53,486 nucleotides of DNA from NCBI GenBank assembly GCA_016793095.1, contig JAEUJQ010000063.1:1-53486 (forward strand), written 5' to 3'. How positions within the stretch are numbered: position 1 is the first letter of the stretch; each line of letters opens with the position of its first letter. The notes beneath the pieces are model-generated. The model did not search any database. It had not been told where the DNA came from and was given only the letters and a program-made list of their open reading frames with translations. This document shows positions 1-9,638 of the stretch, in pieces. The translations under genes and the position numbers were made by a program. This DNA is from Myxococcaceae bacterium. Lineage in GTDB: Bacteria > Myxococcota > Myxococcia > Myxococcales > Myxococcaceae.

Positions 1-136
1 CCTCAGGTGGTGGCCTGCTTCCGGGCTCTCCGGCGATTACCCGTGCGGGACTTTCACCCGCTGGTGAAGTGCAGCGTGACTCCGCCTCCTGCTCGGCCGG
101 TCGCCCGTCCGTCGGCTCTGAGTCGTCACGACGCAC
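1..136 (-). mobile_element. Probable group II intron, 5' part (domain I), cut by the window edge
   Basis: Read on the minus strand, the sequence from 136 downwards begins GTGCGTC, which fits the GUGYG 5' consensus of group II introns. About 65 nt later comes GGGTGAAAGTCCCGCACGGG, a hairpin-bearing motif of the kind found in domain I of bacterial group II introns. The rest of the intron would lie left of the window. The window's other end carries a clear intron 3' end in the same orientation, which supports the reading. The exact 5' boundary at 136 is inferred from the consensus only. Confidence 0.45.
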
Positions 137-269
137 CATGCCGCGGGCTCTAGCAACAGGGGTGGCCAGGGCGAAAGCGCCGAAGTTCGCGTGGCGTCGC
201 CGCGGCAGTCGACGGCGGCCGGGCCCTGGGAGTAAGACGCGTCACCCTTCCCAAGGAGCCATCGCTCGC

Positions 270-1211
270 ATGAAGCGCTACTTCGGCATCATCGTCGCCA
301 TCGTCTTCGTCACGGTCGGCATCGTCTTCACCATGCGCAAGTGGGAGGAGAAGTCGACCGAGGCCAAGCGCGAGGCGGCCGCCGCGAAGATCCGGCAGGA
401 CTACCTCGAGCGCGTCGCGTGGATCCGCTCCATCCCCGAGCAGAAGGCGTACACCGACGAGGTCGGCACCTTCCTGCGCTGGTACTTCAAGCAGGTGAAC
501 GAGCACGTGAACGAGTTCCGCCTGAACCGGAACTTCGACGACTACCTGCTCGAGCTCGAGGAGAAGTCGTCGAAGAAGGCGAGCCAGTACTCCGAGTACG
601 AGCAGCCCTCGATGGCCAAAGACCGCACCGGCGACAAGAAGGCGGCCTACGAGAACACGAAGAAGCTCTTCGACACCTTCAAGGCCGGCAGCTACTCGCC
701 GTGGTGGAGCGCCACCAGCAGCGGCATTCGCCTCGACATCGTCTCGGCGGACTCGCGGGGCGATCAGATCCACATGCCGGTCGTCGCCTGGGGCCTGCCG
801 CGCGAGGAGCGCATCGACGAGAAGAAGGTGCGCCGCGTCGTCACCAACGGCAACTTCAAGTTCAACTGGAAGCTGTTCGACGAGAAGGGGAAGTTGATCG
901 CCGAGATCCCCGGCGAGGGCGGTCCGAACGAGCGCGTCGATTGGCCCGAGCGCTACATCAAGTTCTTCCCGCCGATGGTGGTGTTCGGCACCTACGACAT
1001 CGACAAGCTGCCGCCCGAGGCGAAGACCGCGGAGATCTCGTGGACGATCTCGGCCCGCAGCCCCTCCGGCGGCGACATCATGGCCAGCTACCAGTGGAAG
1101 GGTGACGTGCCCGCCGACTGGAAGCTCGCGCCCGGCGAGACGTGGAAGGGCGCTCAGGAGTCGATCCGCCCCGAGGAGGAGATCGACCCCTCGAAGCAGG
1201 CCAAGAAGTAG
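270..1211 (+). CDS. Membrane-anchored protein of unknown function
   Basis: The protein has 313 residues. It begins MKRYFGIIVAIVFVTVGIVF, a single N-terminal membrane segment or uncleaved signal anchor at residues 4-22. A charged region of about 80 residues follows (many K, E and R, probably helical), then a soluble domain rich in aromatic residues that looks beta-rich. No catalytic motif is recognisable. The ATG at 270 was chosen because AAGGAG lies 11 nt upstream and the hydrophobic segment then starts at the N-terminus. The open frame continues upstream to 69, but that part overlaps the presumed intron and has no signal-like sequence. The C-terminus is highly charged and ends 9 bp from a convergent gene. 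The protein probably sits in the inner membrane with its bulk in the periplasm. The function is unknown. Confidence 0.75.
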   Translation: MKRYFGIIVAIVFVTVGIVFTMRKWEEKSTEAKREAAAAKIRQDYLERVAWIRSIPEQKAYTDEVGTFLRWYFKQVNEHVNEFRLNRNFDDYLLELEEKSSKKASQYSEYEQPSMAKDRTGDKKAAYENTKKLFDTFKAGSYSPWWSATSSGIRLDIVSADSRGDQIHMPVVAWGLPREERIDEKKVRRVVTNGNFKFNWKLFDEKGKLIAEIPGEGGPNERVDWPERYIKFFPPMVVFGTYDIDKLPPEAKTAEISWTISARSPSGGDIMASYQWKGDVPADWKLAPGETWKGAQESIRPEEEIDPSKQAKK

Positions 1212-1220
1212 GCGTCGGCG

Positions 1221-3236
1221 TCAGACGACCGAGAGCACCGCGCGCGGCTCGTAGCAGGTGAGCGCGCCGGCCTCGGCGTAGGTGAACAGCGTCAGCCCCC
1301 GCCCGACCGCGCAGTCGGTCAGCTCCGGCTCTCGCGGCGTCGCAGCCAACAGCCGACCTGACGTGGGCTCCACCAGCCGCACGCTCGTGCCAGGCACCAC
1401 CAGCACGTGCTTCGCGAGGCTGGGCTCGATCCGCTGCGTCAGGGCGTCCTCCAGCCCGCCCAGCACCCACGAGACGTCGCCGTCGGGGAGCAGGCGCACC
1501 GCGCCGCCCCGGCCATCGACGGCCAGCACCCCGCGCTCGAAGCCCAGCAGGGACGTGGAGGCGCCGTCGAGCGGGACGCCGCGAAGCCAGAGCACCTCGC
1601 CCCTGGCCGACAGGCAGGCCACCGCGCCTCGGTTGTCGCTCCGGCCAGCGACGAAGATCTTCCCGCGCACGACGAGGGGCGCGCTCGCGTTCTCGAGCGG
1701 CAGCGGCCTCGTCCACGCCACCGCGCCCGCCTGCCCGGCGACGCCGCCCGCCAGCGCTGCGAACCGCAAGACGACGGTCTGGCTCGAGCTGGTGAGCACG
1801 GCGACGCCGTCACGCTGCAGGGGCGCGATCGGCCACGGGCTCGCCACCGGTCCGCGGATGCGGAAGCGCACCTGGCCGTCGCTCGCGTCCAGCCCGTAGA
1901 GATCGCCCGAGTCGGTGCCGATGATCAGGCGCCCACCGATCCTCGACAGCACCGCGCGCTGCGTTCTCGGCGGGTCGAAGCGCCACGCCTCACGGCCCGT
2001 GAAGGTCTCGAGCGCCAGCGCGCCCCGCCCGCCGAGCCTCGTCAGCCATCGCCCGTCGAGCGACTCGAGGCTGGGCCCCACCCGCAGGCCGCTGCCGTCG
2101 CGAAGCCACCGCGCGCTCGTCTCGGCCCCGGAGAAGCACGCCAGCTTCGCCTCGTGCGCGACCAGCAGGTCGCCGTCACCCGTCGCGGCGACGCCCCGCG
2201 TCGCGTGCACCCTGCGCCATTCCTTCCCGGCAGCCGAGAAGACGTGGGCGGCGTGCGGCGCGTGCACCACCACCGCCCGCTTCGACAGCGCGATGCGCCC
2301 GCGTGGCTCACCGAGCGCCACGGGCCGGCTCCACTTCGGCGACAACGTCACGCGCCGCGCCTGGCCCACCGGCGCCAGCGGGGCTTCTCCTCGTGGCCCC
2401 GGAGGTCGGGGCGGCGGCGCGTCGGACAGCGCGGGCGTGGGCGGCCGCAGCGCCGCGAGGCCTTCGGTGCAGCGCACGAAGAGCGCGTCCACCCACGGGT
2501 TGGTGGCCCACCCGGCGTGCCGCTCGTGCAGCGCGGCGCAGAGAGCGAGGCCCAGTTCGAACGCCTCGGCCGACGGGCGCCGGCGCACCAGGCCCATCAT
2601 CGCGAGGAAGGGTGGCTGACCGCTCGTGGCTCCGTCGATCCACAGCCCGCCGCCCGTCAGGAGGGCCGCGAGGTTCGCCGAGCCTCGTGAGACGAGCGTG
2701 GTGCGCCCGTCTCGATCGTCGAGCTCGAGGCGCAGCCCCTCGAGGCTCCTCGAGAACGCCCAGGGCGCCTGCGCGGTGGCTGGGAAGGGGCTGATCGCCC
2801 GGCCCGTGGCCTCGCGCAGCGCGCGCTCGAGCGCGACGATCTGCCCGGCCTCGAGGCCTGACTCCGCGGCCCCTCGCAGGAAGGCGCGGGTGGCTGTCTC
2901 GAGCGCCCGCCGCAGCTCGACCAGATCGATGGTGACGGGGCTGGAGATGCGTCGCGGCTCAGGCTCCAGCGACACCACCGACAGCTCGAGGCCCAGCCCC
3001 GGCCGACGCAACAGGCAGAGCTCGAGCGCGGGAGCCTCGAGCGACACCTGCGCGGTCGCTGCGCGATCGATCAGCATCGCCTTCAGCGCCTCGAGCCACC
3101 CGCCGAGCCATTGTCCGAGATCGACCTCGTCCACTGCCGGCAGCAGCGACACGCCCTCGATCTCGAGCGACACCGAGTCCCTCGGGCCCGCCCCCTTCGT
3201 CCGCCACCGCTCTCCCAGCCTCAGCGTCAGCACCAC
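1221..3236 (-). CDS. PQQ-like beta-propeller repeat protein
   Basis: The protein has 671 residues. From about residue 290 to the end it has repeated blades typical of PQQ-like (quinoprotein-type) propellers, such as GRLIIGTDSGDLYGLDASDG and GKIFVAGRSDNRGAVACLS, each with alternating beta-strands and a G-x-LYGLDA-type turn. The first 280 residues are not recognisable and contain a Pro-rich linker near 270-285. No signal peptide is visible, so a cytoplasmic location is likely. Such propellers usually serve as scaffolds, and no enzyme residues were identified. The start is GTG, with a second GTG directly after it. The gene is divergent from the HARE-HTH gene at 3.3 kb and convergent with the membrane protein on its other side. 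Confidence 0.8.
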   Translation of the reverse strand: MVLTLRLGERWRTKGAGPRDSVSLEIEGVSLLPAVDEVDLGQWLGGWLEALKAMLIDRAATAQVSLEAPALELCLLRRPGLGLELSVVSLEPEPRRISSPVTIDLVELRRALETATRAFLRGAAESGLEAGQIVALERALREATGRAISPFPATAQAPWAFSRSLEGLRLELDDRDGRTTLVSRGSANLAALLTGGGLWIDGATSGQPPFLAMMGLVRRRPSAEAFELGLALCAALHERHAGWATNPWVDALFVRCTEGLAALRPPTPALSDAPPPRPPGPRGEAPLAPVGQARRVTLSPKWSRPVALGEPRGRIALSKRAVVVHAPHAAHVFSAAGKEWRRVHATRGVAATGDGDLLVAHEAKLACFSGAETSARWLRDGSGLRVGPSLESLDGRWLTRLGGRGALALETFTGREAWRFDPPRTQRAVLSRIGGRLIIGTDSGDLYGLDASDGQVRFRIRGPVASPWPIAPLQRDGVAVLTSSSQTVVLRFAALAGGVAGQAGAVAWTRPLPLENASAPLVVRGKIFVAGRSDNRGAVACLSARGEVLWLRGVPLDGASTSLLGFERGVLAVDGRGGAVRLLPDGDVSWVLGGLEDALTQRIEPSLAKHVLVVPGTSVRLVEPTSGRLLAATPREPELTDCAVGRGLTLFTYAEAGALTCYEPRAVLSVV

Positions 3237-3257
3237 GCCCCCAGCTTCCCGTCTTCG

Positions 3258-3286
3258 TTGACTCGCCTCACCGCGGAGCGTAGCTT
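3258..3286 (+). promoter_or_regulatory. Sigma70-type promoter upstream of the HARE-HTH operon
   Basis: TTGACT (3258-3263), a 17-nt spacer and TAGCTT (3281-3286). Transcription would start near 3293, which is 8 nt before the GTG at 3301 and 47 nt before the ATG at 3340. Confidence 0.6.
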
Positions 3287-3339
3287 GCCCTCCCTTTCGT
3301 GTGGGCCGTTTGAAGCCCCCGATTTCGCTTGGAAAACAA

Positions 3340-5085
3340 ATGACTTTCTACGAGGCGGCGCTGCGCGTTCTGGAAGAGGCGGGCGCTCCGTTGCATTACC
3401 AGGAGATCACCAGGCAGTCGCTCGACAAGGGCCTCTTGTCGCACGTGGGCAAGATGCCCGAGCAGACGATGCTCGCGCGGTTGGCAGCGCAGGCCAAGCG
3501 CTCGCGAGATCGCAGGCTCGTCGTCACCGCGAAGGACACCTTCGCCTTGTCCGACTGGATGCTGACCGAAGACCCGGACGCGCTGGCGGTGACCGGCACC
3601 CTCGACCCGAACCCCGAAGAGGCCCTGCCGCCCCTGCGGCCCACCGAGCGGCACCCGGAGCCCCGTGCGGAGTACCTGCGGGCCATTGGCCGCCAGGCCG
3701 AGCGCAACCGGCGCCGTGACGAGGACGGCAAGCGCAAGAAGTACCCGCCGGTGCCCGAGGTGGCCTTCGAGGTGCTCTCCGAGGCCGGCGCGCTGGTGCC
3801 CGCCGAGCTCATCGCGCGACTCAAGGCGCGCGATCTCGTCGACGAGCTCGGCACGCTCTCGTTGCTCGAGGCGCTCGCCGACGACAACCAGCAGCGGGTG
3901 GACCAGGGCCGCCGCCCGCAGTTCGCCGCGTTGCGGGCCGAGAACAACGAGCTGCAGCTCTCGGTGGACGCCTCGCCAGCCGAGACCGCCGCCCCGCCGC
4001 TCCAGGCGCAGGAGGCCTTCTGCAAGGCCGCCAACCTGCCGTTCGAGAACGGCCGCGTGGTGCTGCGGTCGCAGCGCCGAAGAGACGAGCCGATCGTCGC
4101 TTCCCCCGAGGATCTCGCGCTCGTCCACACGGCGCGCACGGCCGTCAAGGACGCGCGCCGGGCGCTGGCCCGGGTGCTGCGCAAGAAGCTCTCGGAGCTC
4201 GAGACCGGCACCTTCGAGAAGGCGTGCGTCAAGCTGCTGCACGCCAACGGGTTCCGCGAGCTCAAGGTCTCGCGGCGCGCGAAGGACGGCGTGCTCCTGT
4301 CCGCACGGAAGAAGGAGGGCAGCCTCGAGCTCCGCTTCGCGATCCGCATCGTCAAGGGCACGGTCCAGGTCGAGCGGCGGAACGTTCAGGAGCTGCGGCG
4401 GGACGTTGGCCAGCTCAGCGCGAACCTCGGCCTGTACCTGACGGCTGGTGAGGCGCGCGGTGACGCCCGCGCCGAGGCGACGAGCGGGGGCGCGCTGACG
4501 ATGCTGTGGTGTGGCGATCACCTGGCCGAGAAGTTCTTCGAGGCCGAGATCGGCGTGTCGGTGACCCGCGTCGAGCTGTTCGAGATCGATGACGCCTTCT
4601 TCGATCAGGCGAAGGCCGACGCCGACGAGGCCACGAAGCGCCGCGAGGAGCGGCAGCGTGAGCGCGACGCGCGCGGTGAGCGGCCCGCGCCTGCCGAAGG
4701 GGACGCCAGCGAGGGGAGCGAGGCGGCGGCCGCAGACGCGAAGCCCGACGCCGCGCCAGAGGTGGAGAGCGCACCGGCCGCCGAGACCGCCGACCGCGGT
4801 GAAGGTGACGACGAAGGTGAGGGCGACGACGAGGGGGATGAGGGCGAAGAGGGTGAAGGGGGCGAGGCTGGGCCTGCCGGTGAGCCTGGCCAACCGGGAG
4901 ATGCCCGCCGCCGCCGCCGTCGCCGTCGTCGCCGCCGCCGTGGTGGCCCAGGCGGTACCCGCCCGGACGGCGCGCCGGTGCAGGCCGGAGAAGCTTCCGC
5001 AGCCGCACCTCAAGCAAGCTCGTCCGACGCGTCCGCTGCCCCCACGCCACCAGCGCCGCCGCCCGCGCCCGGTGAGCCGAGCTGA
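3340..5085 (+). CDS. HARE-HTH / Mrr-like nuclease-fold protein with acidic and poly-Arg tail
   Basis: The protein has 581 residues from the ATG at 3340. Residues 1-65 (MTFYEAALRVLEEAGAPLHY and onward) match the HARE-HTH winged-helix family, which is thought to bind modified or chromatin-like DNA. Residues 270-420 resemble the Mrr-type restriction endonuclease fold: a helix LETGTFEKACVKLLHANGF, then a KDG strand and a central strand LRFAIRIVKG. The usual Q/ExK of the central strand is not clearly present, so catalysis is doubtful. The tail from 450 is disordered: Glu/Asp/Gly-rich, then 12 consecutive arginines at 523-534, then Ala/Pro-rich. An in-frame GTG at 3301 would add 13 residues. I prefer the ATG because the HARE domain begins there. 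It is first in an operon whose second gene starts inside its 3' end. Confidence 0.75.
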   Translation: MTFYEAALRVLEEAGAPLHYQEITRQSLDKGLLSHVGKMPEQTMLARLAAQAKRSRDRRLVVTAKDTFALSDWMLTEDPDALAVTGTLDPNPEEALPPLRPTERHPEPRAEYLRAIGRQAERNRRRDEDGKRKKYPPVPEVAFEVLSEAGALVPAELIARLKARDLVDELGTLSLLEALADDNQQRVDQGRRPQFAALRAENNELQLSVDASPAETAAPPLQAQEAFCKAANLPFENGRVVLRSQRRRDEPIVASPEDLALVHTARTAVKDARRALARVLRKKLSELETGTFEKACVKLLHANGFRELKVSRRAKDGVLLSARKKEGSLELRFAIRIVKGTVQVERRNVQELRRDVGQLSANLGLYLTAGEARGDARAEATSGGALTMLWCGDHLAEKFFEAEIGVSVTRVELFEIDDAFFDQAKADADEATKRREERQRERDARGERPAPAEGDASEGSEAAAADAKPDAAPEVESAPAAETADRGEGDDEGEGDDEGDEGEEGEGGEAGPAGEPGQPGDARRRRRRRRRRRRGGPGGTRPDGAPVQAGEASAAAPQASSSDASAAPTPPAPPPAPGEPS

Positions 5086-5971
5086 GCCGAGGACACGCTG
5101 GCTGATGCTGCTCCTGGCCCTCGGGCTGGGGGTGGGCTGCCCGCGTTCAGACAAGCCGGTCGTGCAGCGCGTCGAGATCGACGTGTTCGAGGGCCGGGAG
5201 ATCGTGGGCTGGGAGGCGCCTCAGCTCGTCGGGCGCCTCGAGACGGCCCTCGAGCGCGCCGGGTTCTCGGTGGTTCGGGAGGGCAGCGTGCCTTCGGGCG
5301 TCAAGCCGTGGCGGGTGGCCATCGCAGCCCGCATCGACGAGCCCGATCCGACGGTCGAGCTGCCCGGCAGCGCGGTCGTGGCGCTCTCGCTGCGGCAGAA
5401 GGGAACGCCCGAGGGGTTCGAGGTCGAGGCGTCGGAGCAGACCAGGCCCGACTCCAACGAGATCGAGGCCGTGCAGGCCGCGGCGGTGAAGGCGCTGGAT
5501 CTCTCGTTGGCCGAAGCCGCGGCCGAGGCCCGCGCTTCCATCGAGCTCGACGCGAAGCCCGACCAGGAGCTCGCGAAGAAGGTCGATGCGTCAGACCGTG
5601 CCGTGCAGGCCGCAGCGATCAGGATCCTGGCCCGCAGGCGTCACCCGGCTGCGCTCCCTGCGCTGGTCAAGCGCCTCGAGAGCGACGATCTGGGCGAGCT
5701 GCACCGGGCCATCGGCCTGCTGGTCGAGCTCAAGGATCCCGCCGCCGTGCCCGCCATCATCGACGCCTCGCGCGCGAAGAACCCCGTCGTGCAGCGCGAG
5801 ATCGTGTTCGCCGTCGCGGCCATCGGAGGAGACGAGGCCGAGGCCTACCTCGACGTGGTCGCCTCAGGACACGAAGATCCCGTGCTGCGCGGCTCGGCCG
5901 AGAAGGCCCTGGCCGAGCTCCGCGAACGATCGAAGAAGCTCAAGCCAGCCCCGAAAGGTCCGCCGCCATGA
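5072..5971 (+). CDS. HEAT-repeat lipoprotein
   Basis: The protein has 299 residues. The GTG at 5072 gives VSRAEPRTRWLMLLLALGLG followed by VGC, a basic n-region, a short hydrophobic core and a lipobox with Cys at 23, so a lipoprotein is expected. Residues 35-160 form an alpha/beta region that may have a two-layer fold. Residues 165-285 contain two to three HEAT-like helical repeats (AIRILARRRHPAALPALVKR, then AIGLLVELKDPAAVPAIIDA). HEAT repeats mediate protein-protein contacts. The start overlaps the previous gene by 14 bp, and the stop codon overlaps the next start as ATGA, which indicates translational coupling through the three-gene operon. An internal ATG at 5105 would leave a signal without charges, so it is less likely. 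Confidence 0.75.
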   Translation: MSRAEPRTRWLMLLLALGLGVGCPRSDKPVVQRVEIDVFEGREIVGWEAPQLVGRLETALERAGFSVVREGSVPSGVKPWRVAIAARIDEPDPTVELPGSAVVALSLRQKGTPEGFEVEASEQTRPDSNEIEAVQAAAVKALDLSLAEAAAEARASIELDAKPDQELAKKVDASDRAVQAAAIRILARRRHPAALPALVKRLESDDLGELHRAIGLLVELKDPAAVPAIIDASRAKNPVVQREIVFAVAAIGGDEAEAYLDVVASGHEDPVLRGSAEKALAELRERSKKLKPAPKGPPP

Positions 5972-6579
5972 TCCGCCGCCACCTCGTGACGTTGCTCCTC
6001 CTCGTCTGCGCGTGCGCGACCGGCTCCGGCGCGAAGGCTGGCGAGGAGAAGGGCAGCACCCGCACGGCCGCCGACTACTTCCCCCTCAAGGTAGGCACTG
6101 CGTGGGAATACGAGGCCTCGATGCTGGGTGAGAAGCGGACGCTCCCCGTCAGCATCCTGAAGGTGGTGGACGGGGCGGCCGAGGACTCCACCGGCGCGCG
6201 GTTGATGGCCGACGCGTGGGGGGTGCGCGACGATCGGCGCTATCTGCTCCGCAACCCCATCGAGACGGGGACGCGGTGGAACAACGTGGTGTCTCCGTCC
6301 TCCATCGAGAACTACGAGATCATCTCCGTCGATCAGCCCTGCGACGCACCAGCGGGACGTTGGGAGGGGTGTGTGATCGTCGAGAGCCGCAACCGCATCG
6401 ATCAGAGCAAGACGCTGGTGAACGAGATCACCCTCGCGCCGGCCGTGGGCATCGTGCGCATGGCCACCACGCTCGACGACGGGGGCCGCCGCCTGCCCCA
6501 GTCACAGCTGACCCTGCTCAGGTTCGTCCCAGCCGGACAGGCACCCGCGCCGGTTGAAGCGGGCAAGCCGGCCCATTAG
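5968..6579 (+). CDS. Small lipoprotein of unknown function
   Basis: The protein has 203 residues and begins MIRRHLVTLLLLVCACATG, a lipoprotein signal with candidate lipidation cysteines at 14 and 16. The mature part begins with the phrase ADYFPLKVGTAWEYEA, a pattern common in secreted or outer-membrane beta-rich proteins of Deltaproteobacteria (the PLxxGxxWxY type), followed by about 170 residues of predicted beta-strand. No active site is recognisable. It is coupled to the preceding HEAT lipoprotein by an ATGA overlap, and the two probably act together in the envelope. Its stop codon TAG is part of the -10 box of the birA promoter. Confidence 0.75.
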   Translation: MIRRHLVTLLLLVCACATGSGAKAGEEKGSTRTAADYFPLKVGTAWEYEASMLGEKRTLPVSILKVVDGAAEDSTGARLMADAWGVRDDRRYLLRNPIETGTRWNNVVSPSSIENYEIISVDQPCDAPAGRWEGCVIVESRNRIDQSKTLVNEITLAPAVGIVRMATTLDDGGRRLPQSQLTLLRFVPAGQAPAPVEAGKPAH

Positions 6580-6582
6580 CCT
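6554..6582 (+). promoter_or_regulatory. Promoter of birA, inside the end of the upstream gene
   Basis: TTGAAG (6554-6559), a 17-nt spacer and TAGCCT (6577-6582), ending 8 nt before the birA GTG. The -10 box contains the upstream gene's TAG stop. The predicted mRNA would have a leader of 0-2 nt. Confidence 0.6.
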
Positions 6583-6590
6583 GCCTTGCG

Positions 6591-7595
6591 GTGGAGCCCT
6601 TCGAGCCAGAGCTGTCGAACGAGGAGATGATCCTCTCCTTCCTCGCCGAGGGCGGGACGGACTTCATCTCGGGCGCGACGTTGTCGGACAAGCTTGGGCT
6701 CTCACGAACGGCGGTGTGGAAGCACGTCGAGACGCTGCGCAAGCTCGGGTACACGATCGAAGCGCAGCCCGCGCGCGGCTACCGGTTGCTGCAGGTCCCC
6801 GATCGTCTGACGGCGCTCGAGATCTCTCCGATGTTGTCCACGCGTGAGCTGGGCCGCACGCTCCACCACTTCGACTCGCTCCCGTCGACGAACGCCCAGG
6901 CCTTCGAGCTCGCTCAGGAGGGAGCGCTGAACGGCGAGGTCGTGATCGCCGAGGCGCAGACGGCGGGGAAGGGTCGGCGTGGGCGCAGCTGGGTGTCGCC
7001 GGCAGGGAAGAACCTGTCGATGTCGGTGATCCTGAAGCCCGAGATCGCGCCGACCCGAGCGCCCGAGCTCACCCTGGTCGCCGCCGTTGCCCTGGCCGAG
7101 ACGCTCGGCGAGGCGGGCGCGCCAGCCCTGATCAAGTGGCCCAACGACGTTCAGCTCGAGGGCCGGAAGGTGGCCGGCATTCTCACCGAGCTGTCGGCGG
7201 ACACCGAGCGGGTCCACTTCGTGGTGCTGGGGATCGGCGTCAACCTCAACACGGCGGCCGCCGACTTCCCGGACGACCTGCGTGAGCTCGCCACGTCCGT
7301 CGCGATCATGCGAGGCCAGCCGGTGCCCCGGGCGCTCTTCACCGCCGCGCTGCTCACCAGGCTCGAGGCCTGGCTCGACACCTGGCAGCAGAACGGCTTC
7401 GGCCCGGTGCGCGACCGGTGGAAGGCGCTCTCGTCGATCCTCGGGGCCGAAGTGCTGGTGCGCTCGGACTCGAAGGAGCTGCGGGGCGTGGCTGAGGACA
7501 TCGACGACTCCGGGGCGCTGCTGCTGAGGGTGGACGGCCGGGTCGAGCGGATCCTCGCGGGCGACGTCGAGCAGGTCCGCCCGCGGAAGGGTTGA
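6591..7595 (+). CDS. birA: Biotin--[acetyl-CoA-carboxylase] ligase / biotin repressor BirA
   Basis: The protein has 334 residues, close to the usual length of bifunctional BirA. It activates biotin to biotinyl-AMP and transfers it to the biotin carboxyl carrier protein, in the cytosol. Residues 12-68 are a winged helix (LGLSRTAVWKHVETLRKLGY) that would bind an operator, so this is the repressor-capable form. The adenylate-binding loop GKGRRGRSW is at 126-134 and KWPNDV at 182-187. A C-terminal SH3-like domain is present (LLLRVDGRVERILAGDV). The start is GTG, with no Shine-Dalgarno but a promoter directly upstream. The next gene is coaX, so two cofactor genes stand together. Acetyl-CoA carboxylase subunit accD is also in this window, at 42.7 kb. 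Confidence 0.95.
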   Translation: MEPFEPELSNEEMILSFLAEGGTDFISGATLSDKLGLSRTAVWKHVETLRKLGYTIEAQPARGYRLLQVPDRLTALEISPMLSTRELGRTLHHFDSLPSTNAQAFELAQEGALNGEVVIAEAQTAGKGRRGRSWVSPAGKNLSMSVILKPEIAPTRAPELTLVAAVALAETLGEAGAPALIKWPNDVQLEGRKVAGILTELSADTERVHFVVLGIGVNLNTAAADFPDDLRELATSVAIMRGQPVPRALFTAALLTRLEAWLDTWQQNGFGPVRDRWKALSSILGAEVLVRSDSKELRGVAEDIDDSGALLLRVDGRVERILAGDVEQVRPRKG

Positions 7596-7638
7596 AGCGC
7601 TCGCCGCGCTGAGGGCTTTGGGTTTGCTGCCCGCTGGG

Positions 7639-7644
7639 TATGCT
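7639..7644 (+). promoter_or_regulatory. Possible -10 box of coaX
   Basis: TATGCT, 11 nt before the coaX ATG. A weak -35 (TTTGGG, 7617-7622) lies 16 nt upstream. No Shine-Dalgarno is seen. Confidence 0.35.
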
Positions 7645-7655
7645 CTCGCGCTGAC

Positions 7656-8419
<764 letters not shown>

Positions 8420-8423
<4 letters not shown>

Positions 8424-9616
8424 GTGAAGAGGTCGCCCCGCCCACGGAAGCCGCCGCACCAGCGCCGGTCCAGGAGGCCGTCAGCGCGTGCCCCATCACC
8501 GCTGCCTTCCTGCCCGAGAACATGCGCAAGCACGTGGACCCGAAGGCGCCCATGCCGCTGCGCATGATGGCGGCGAAGGCCCTGGTGCCGCTGGCTCCGC
8601 CCGACATGCTCGGGGCGCTCTTCATGCTCATGTACGACGCGGACGAGAAGATCCGCGAGACGGCAGGGAAGACGGCCTCGACGCTCCCCGATCGCATCGC
8701 CGCGTCGGGGTTCCGTGATGAGGGCGTGCAGGCGCCGGTGCTGGGCTGGTACCTCGAGGTCTACGCGCAGAACGACGCCTACGCCGAGATGCTGATCCTC
8801 AACGCCACGACGCCCGACCCGGCGGTGGCAGCGATCGCGTCGGTCTGCAGCCAGAAGATCGCCGAGCTGGTCGGTCAGAACCAGCTGCGCCTCCTGCGGC
8901 ACGAGGACATCGTTCGGCAGCTCGCGCTCAACCCCGTGGCTCAGGGCGCGCTGATCGACGGCGTCTGTGACTTCGCGGTGCGCAACGGCCTCGATCTGCC
9001 CGACGTTCCGCAGATGGTGGCCGCGAAGGTGCGCCTGTTCGGCCCCGAGGCCGCGGCCAGGCCCGTCGAGCAGGGCCCCTCGGCCGACGACATCATCTCC
9101 GAGTACGGCGTGGGGGCCGATCACGAGCTCCCCGCCGACGCGGAGCACGCGCAGAAGCTGGCCGAGAAGGAGGCCAAGCTCGAGGACGGCAAGAAGCTCA
9201 CCCTGACGCAGAAGGTGGCGAAGATGTCCGTGTCCGAGCGGATCAAGCTCGCGACGAAGGGCAACAAGGAGATCCGCAGCATGCTGATCCGCGACTCGAA
9301 CAAGCTCGTCGCGGTCGCCACCATCCGCAGCCCGCGCATCACGGACATGGAGGTGATGGCGCAGGCCCTGAACAAGGGCGCTCACGAAGACGTGCTGCGG
9401 GTCATCTACACGCACCGCGAGTGGACGCGGAAATACCCGGTGCGCCTCGCGTTGGTGAAGAACCCGAAGGTGCCCGCGCAGGTGCTGATGCGGTTCCTCA
9501 ACACCCTCGCAGAGGCCGACGTGAAGGCGCTCGCGCGCGACAAGAACGTGTCAGGCGCGATCCAGCTGATGGCCAAGAAGATGATCCAGCGGAAGAACGA
9601 GCCCAAGAAGGGCTGA
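8420..9616 (+). CDS. Conserved helical-repeat protein coupled to coaX, function unknown
   Basis: The protein has 398 residues and overlaps the coaX stop codon as ATGA. There is no signal peptide and no transmembrane segment. The sequence is helical, with repeated units such as [20 protein letters not shown] and [20 protein letters not shown] that resemble HEAT or leucine-rich-repeat-variant helices. The central part (about 225-270) is charged and probably a linker. Tight coupling to coaX suggests co-expression, but coaX does not need a partner, so the link may only reflect shared transcription. The C-terminus is basic ([13 protein letters not shown]). I do not recognise a specific family with confidence. 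Confidence 0.75.
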
Positions 9617-9638
9617 GCCGCGGCGCACGTTCGTCGGG

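Noticed and set aside
69-269. Upstream extension of the first membrane protein
   Set aside because: It overlaps the presumed intron end and would bury the N-terminal membrane segment; AAGGAG supports the ATG at 270.
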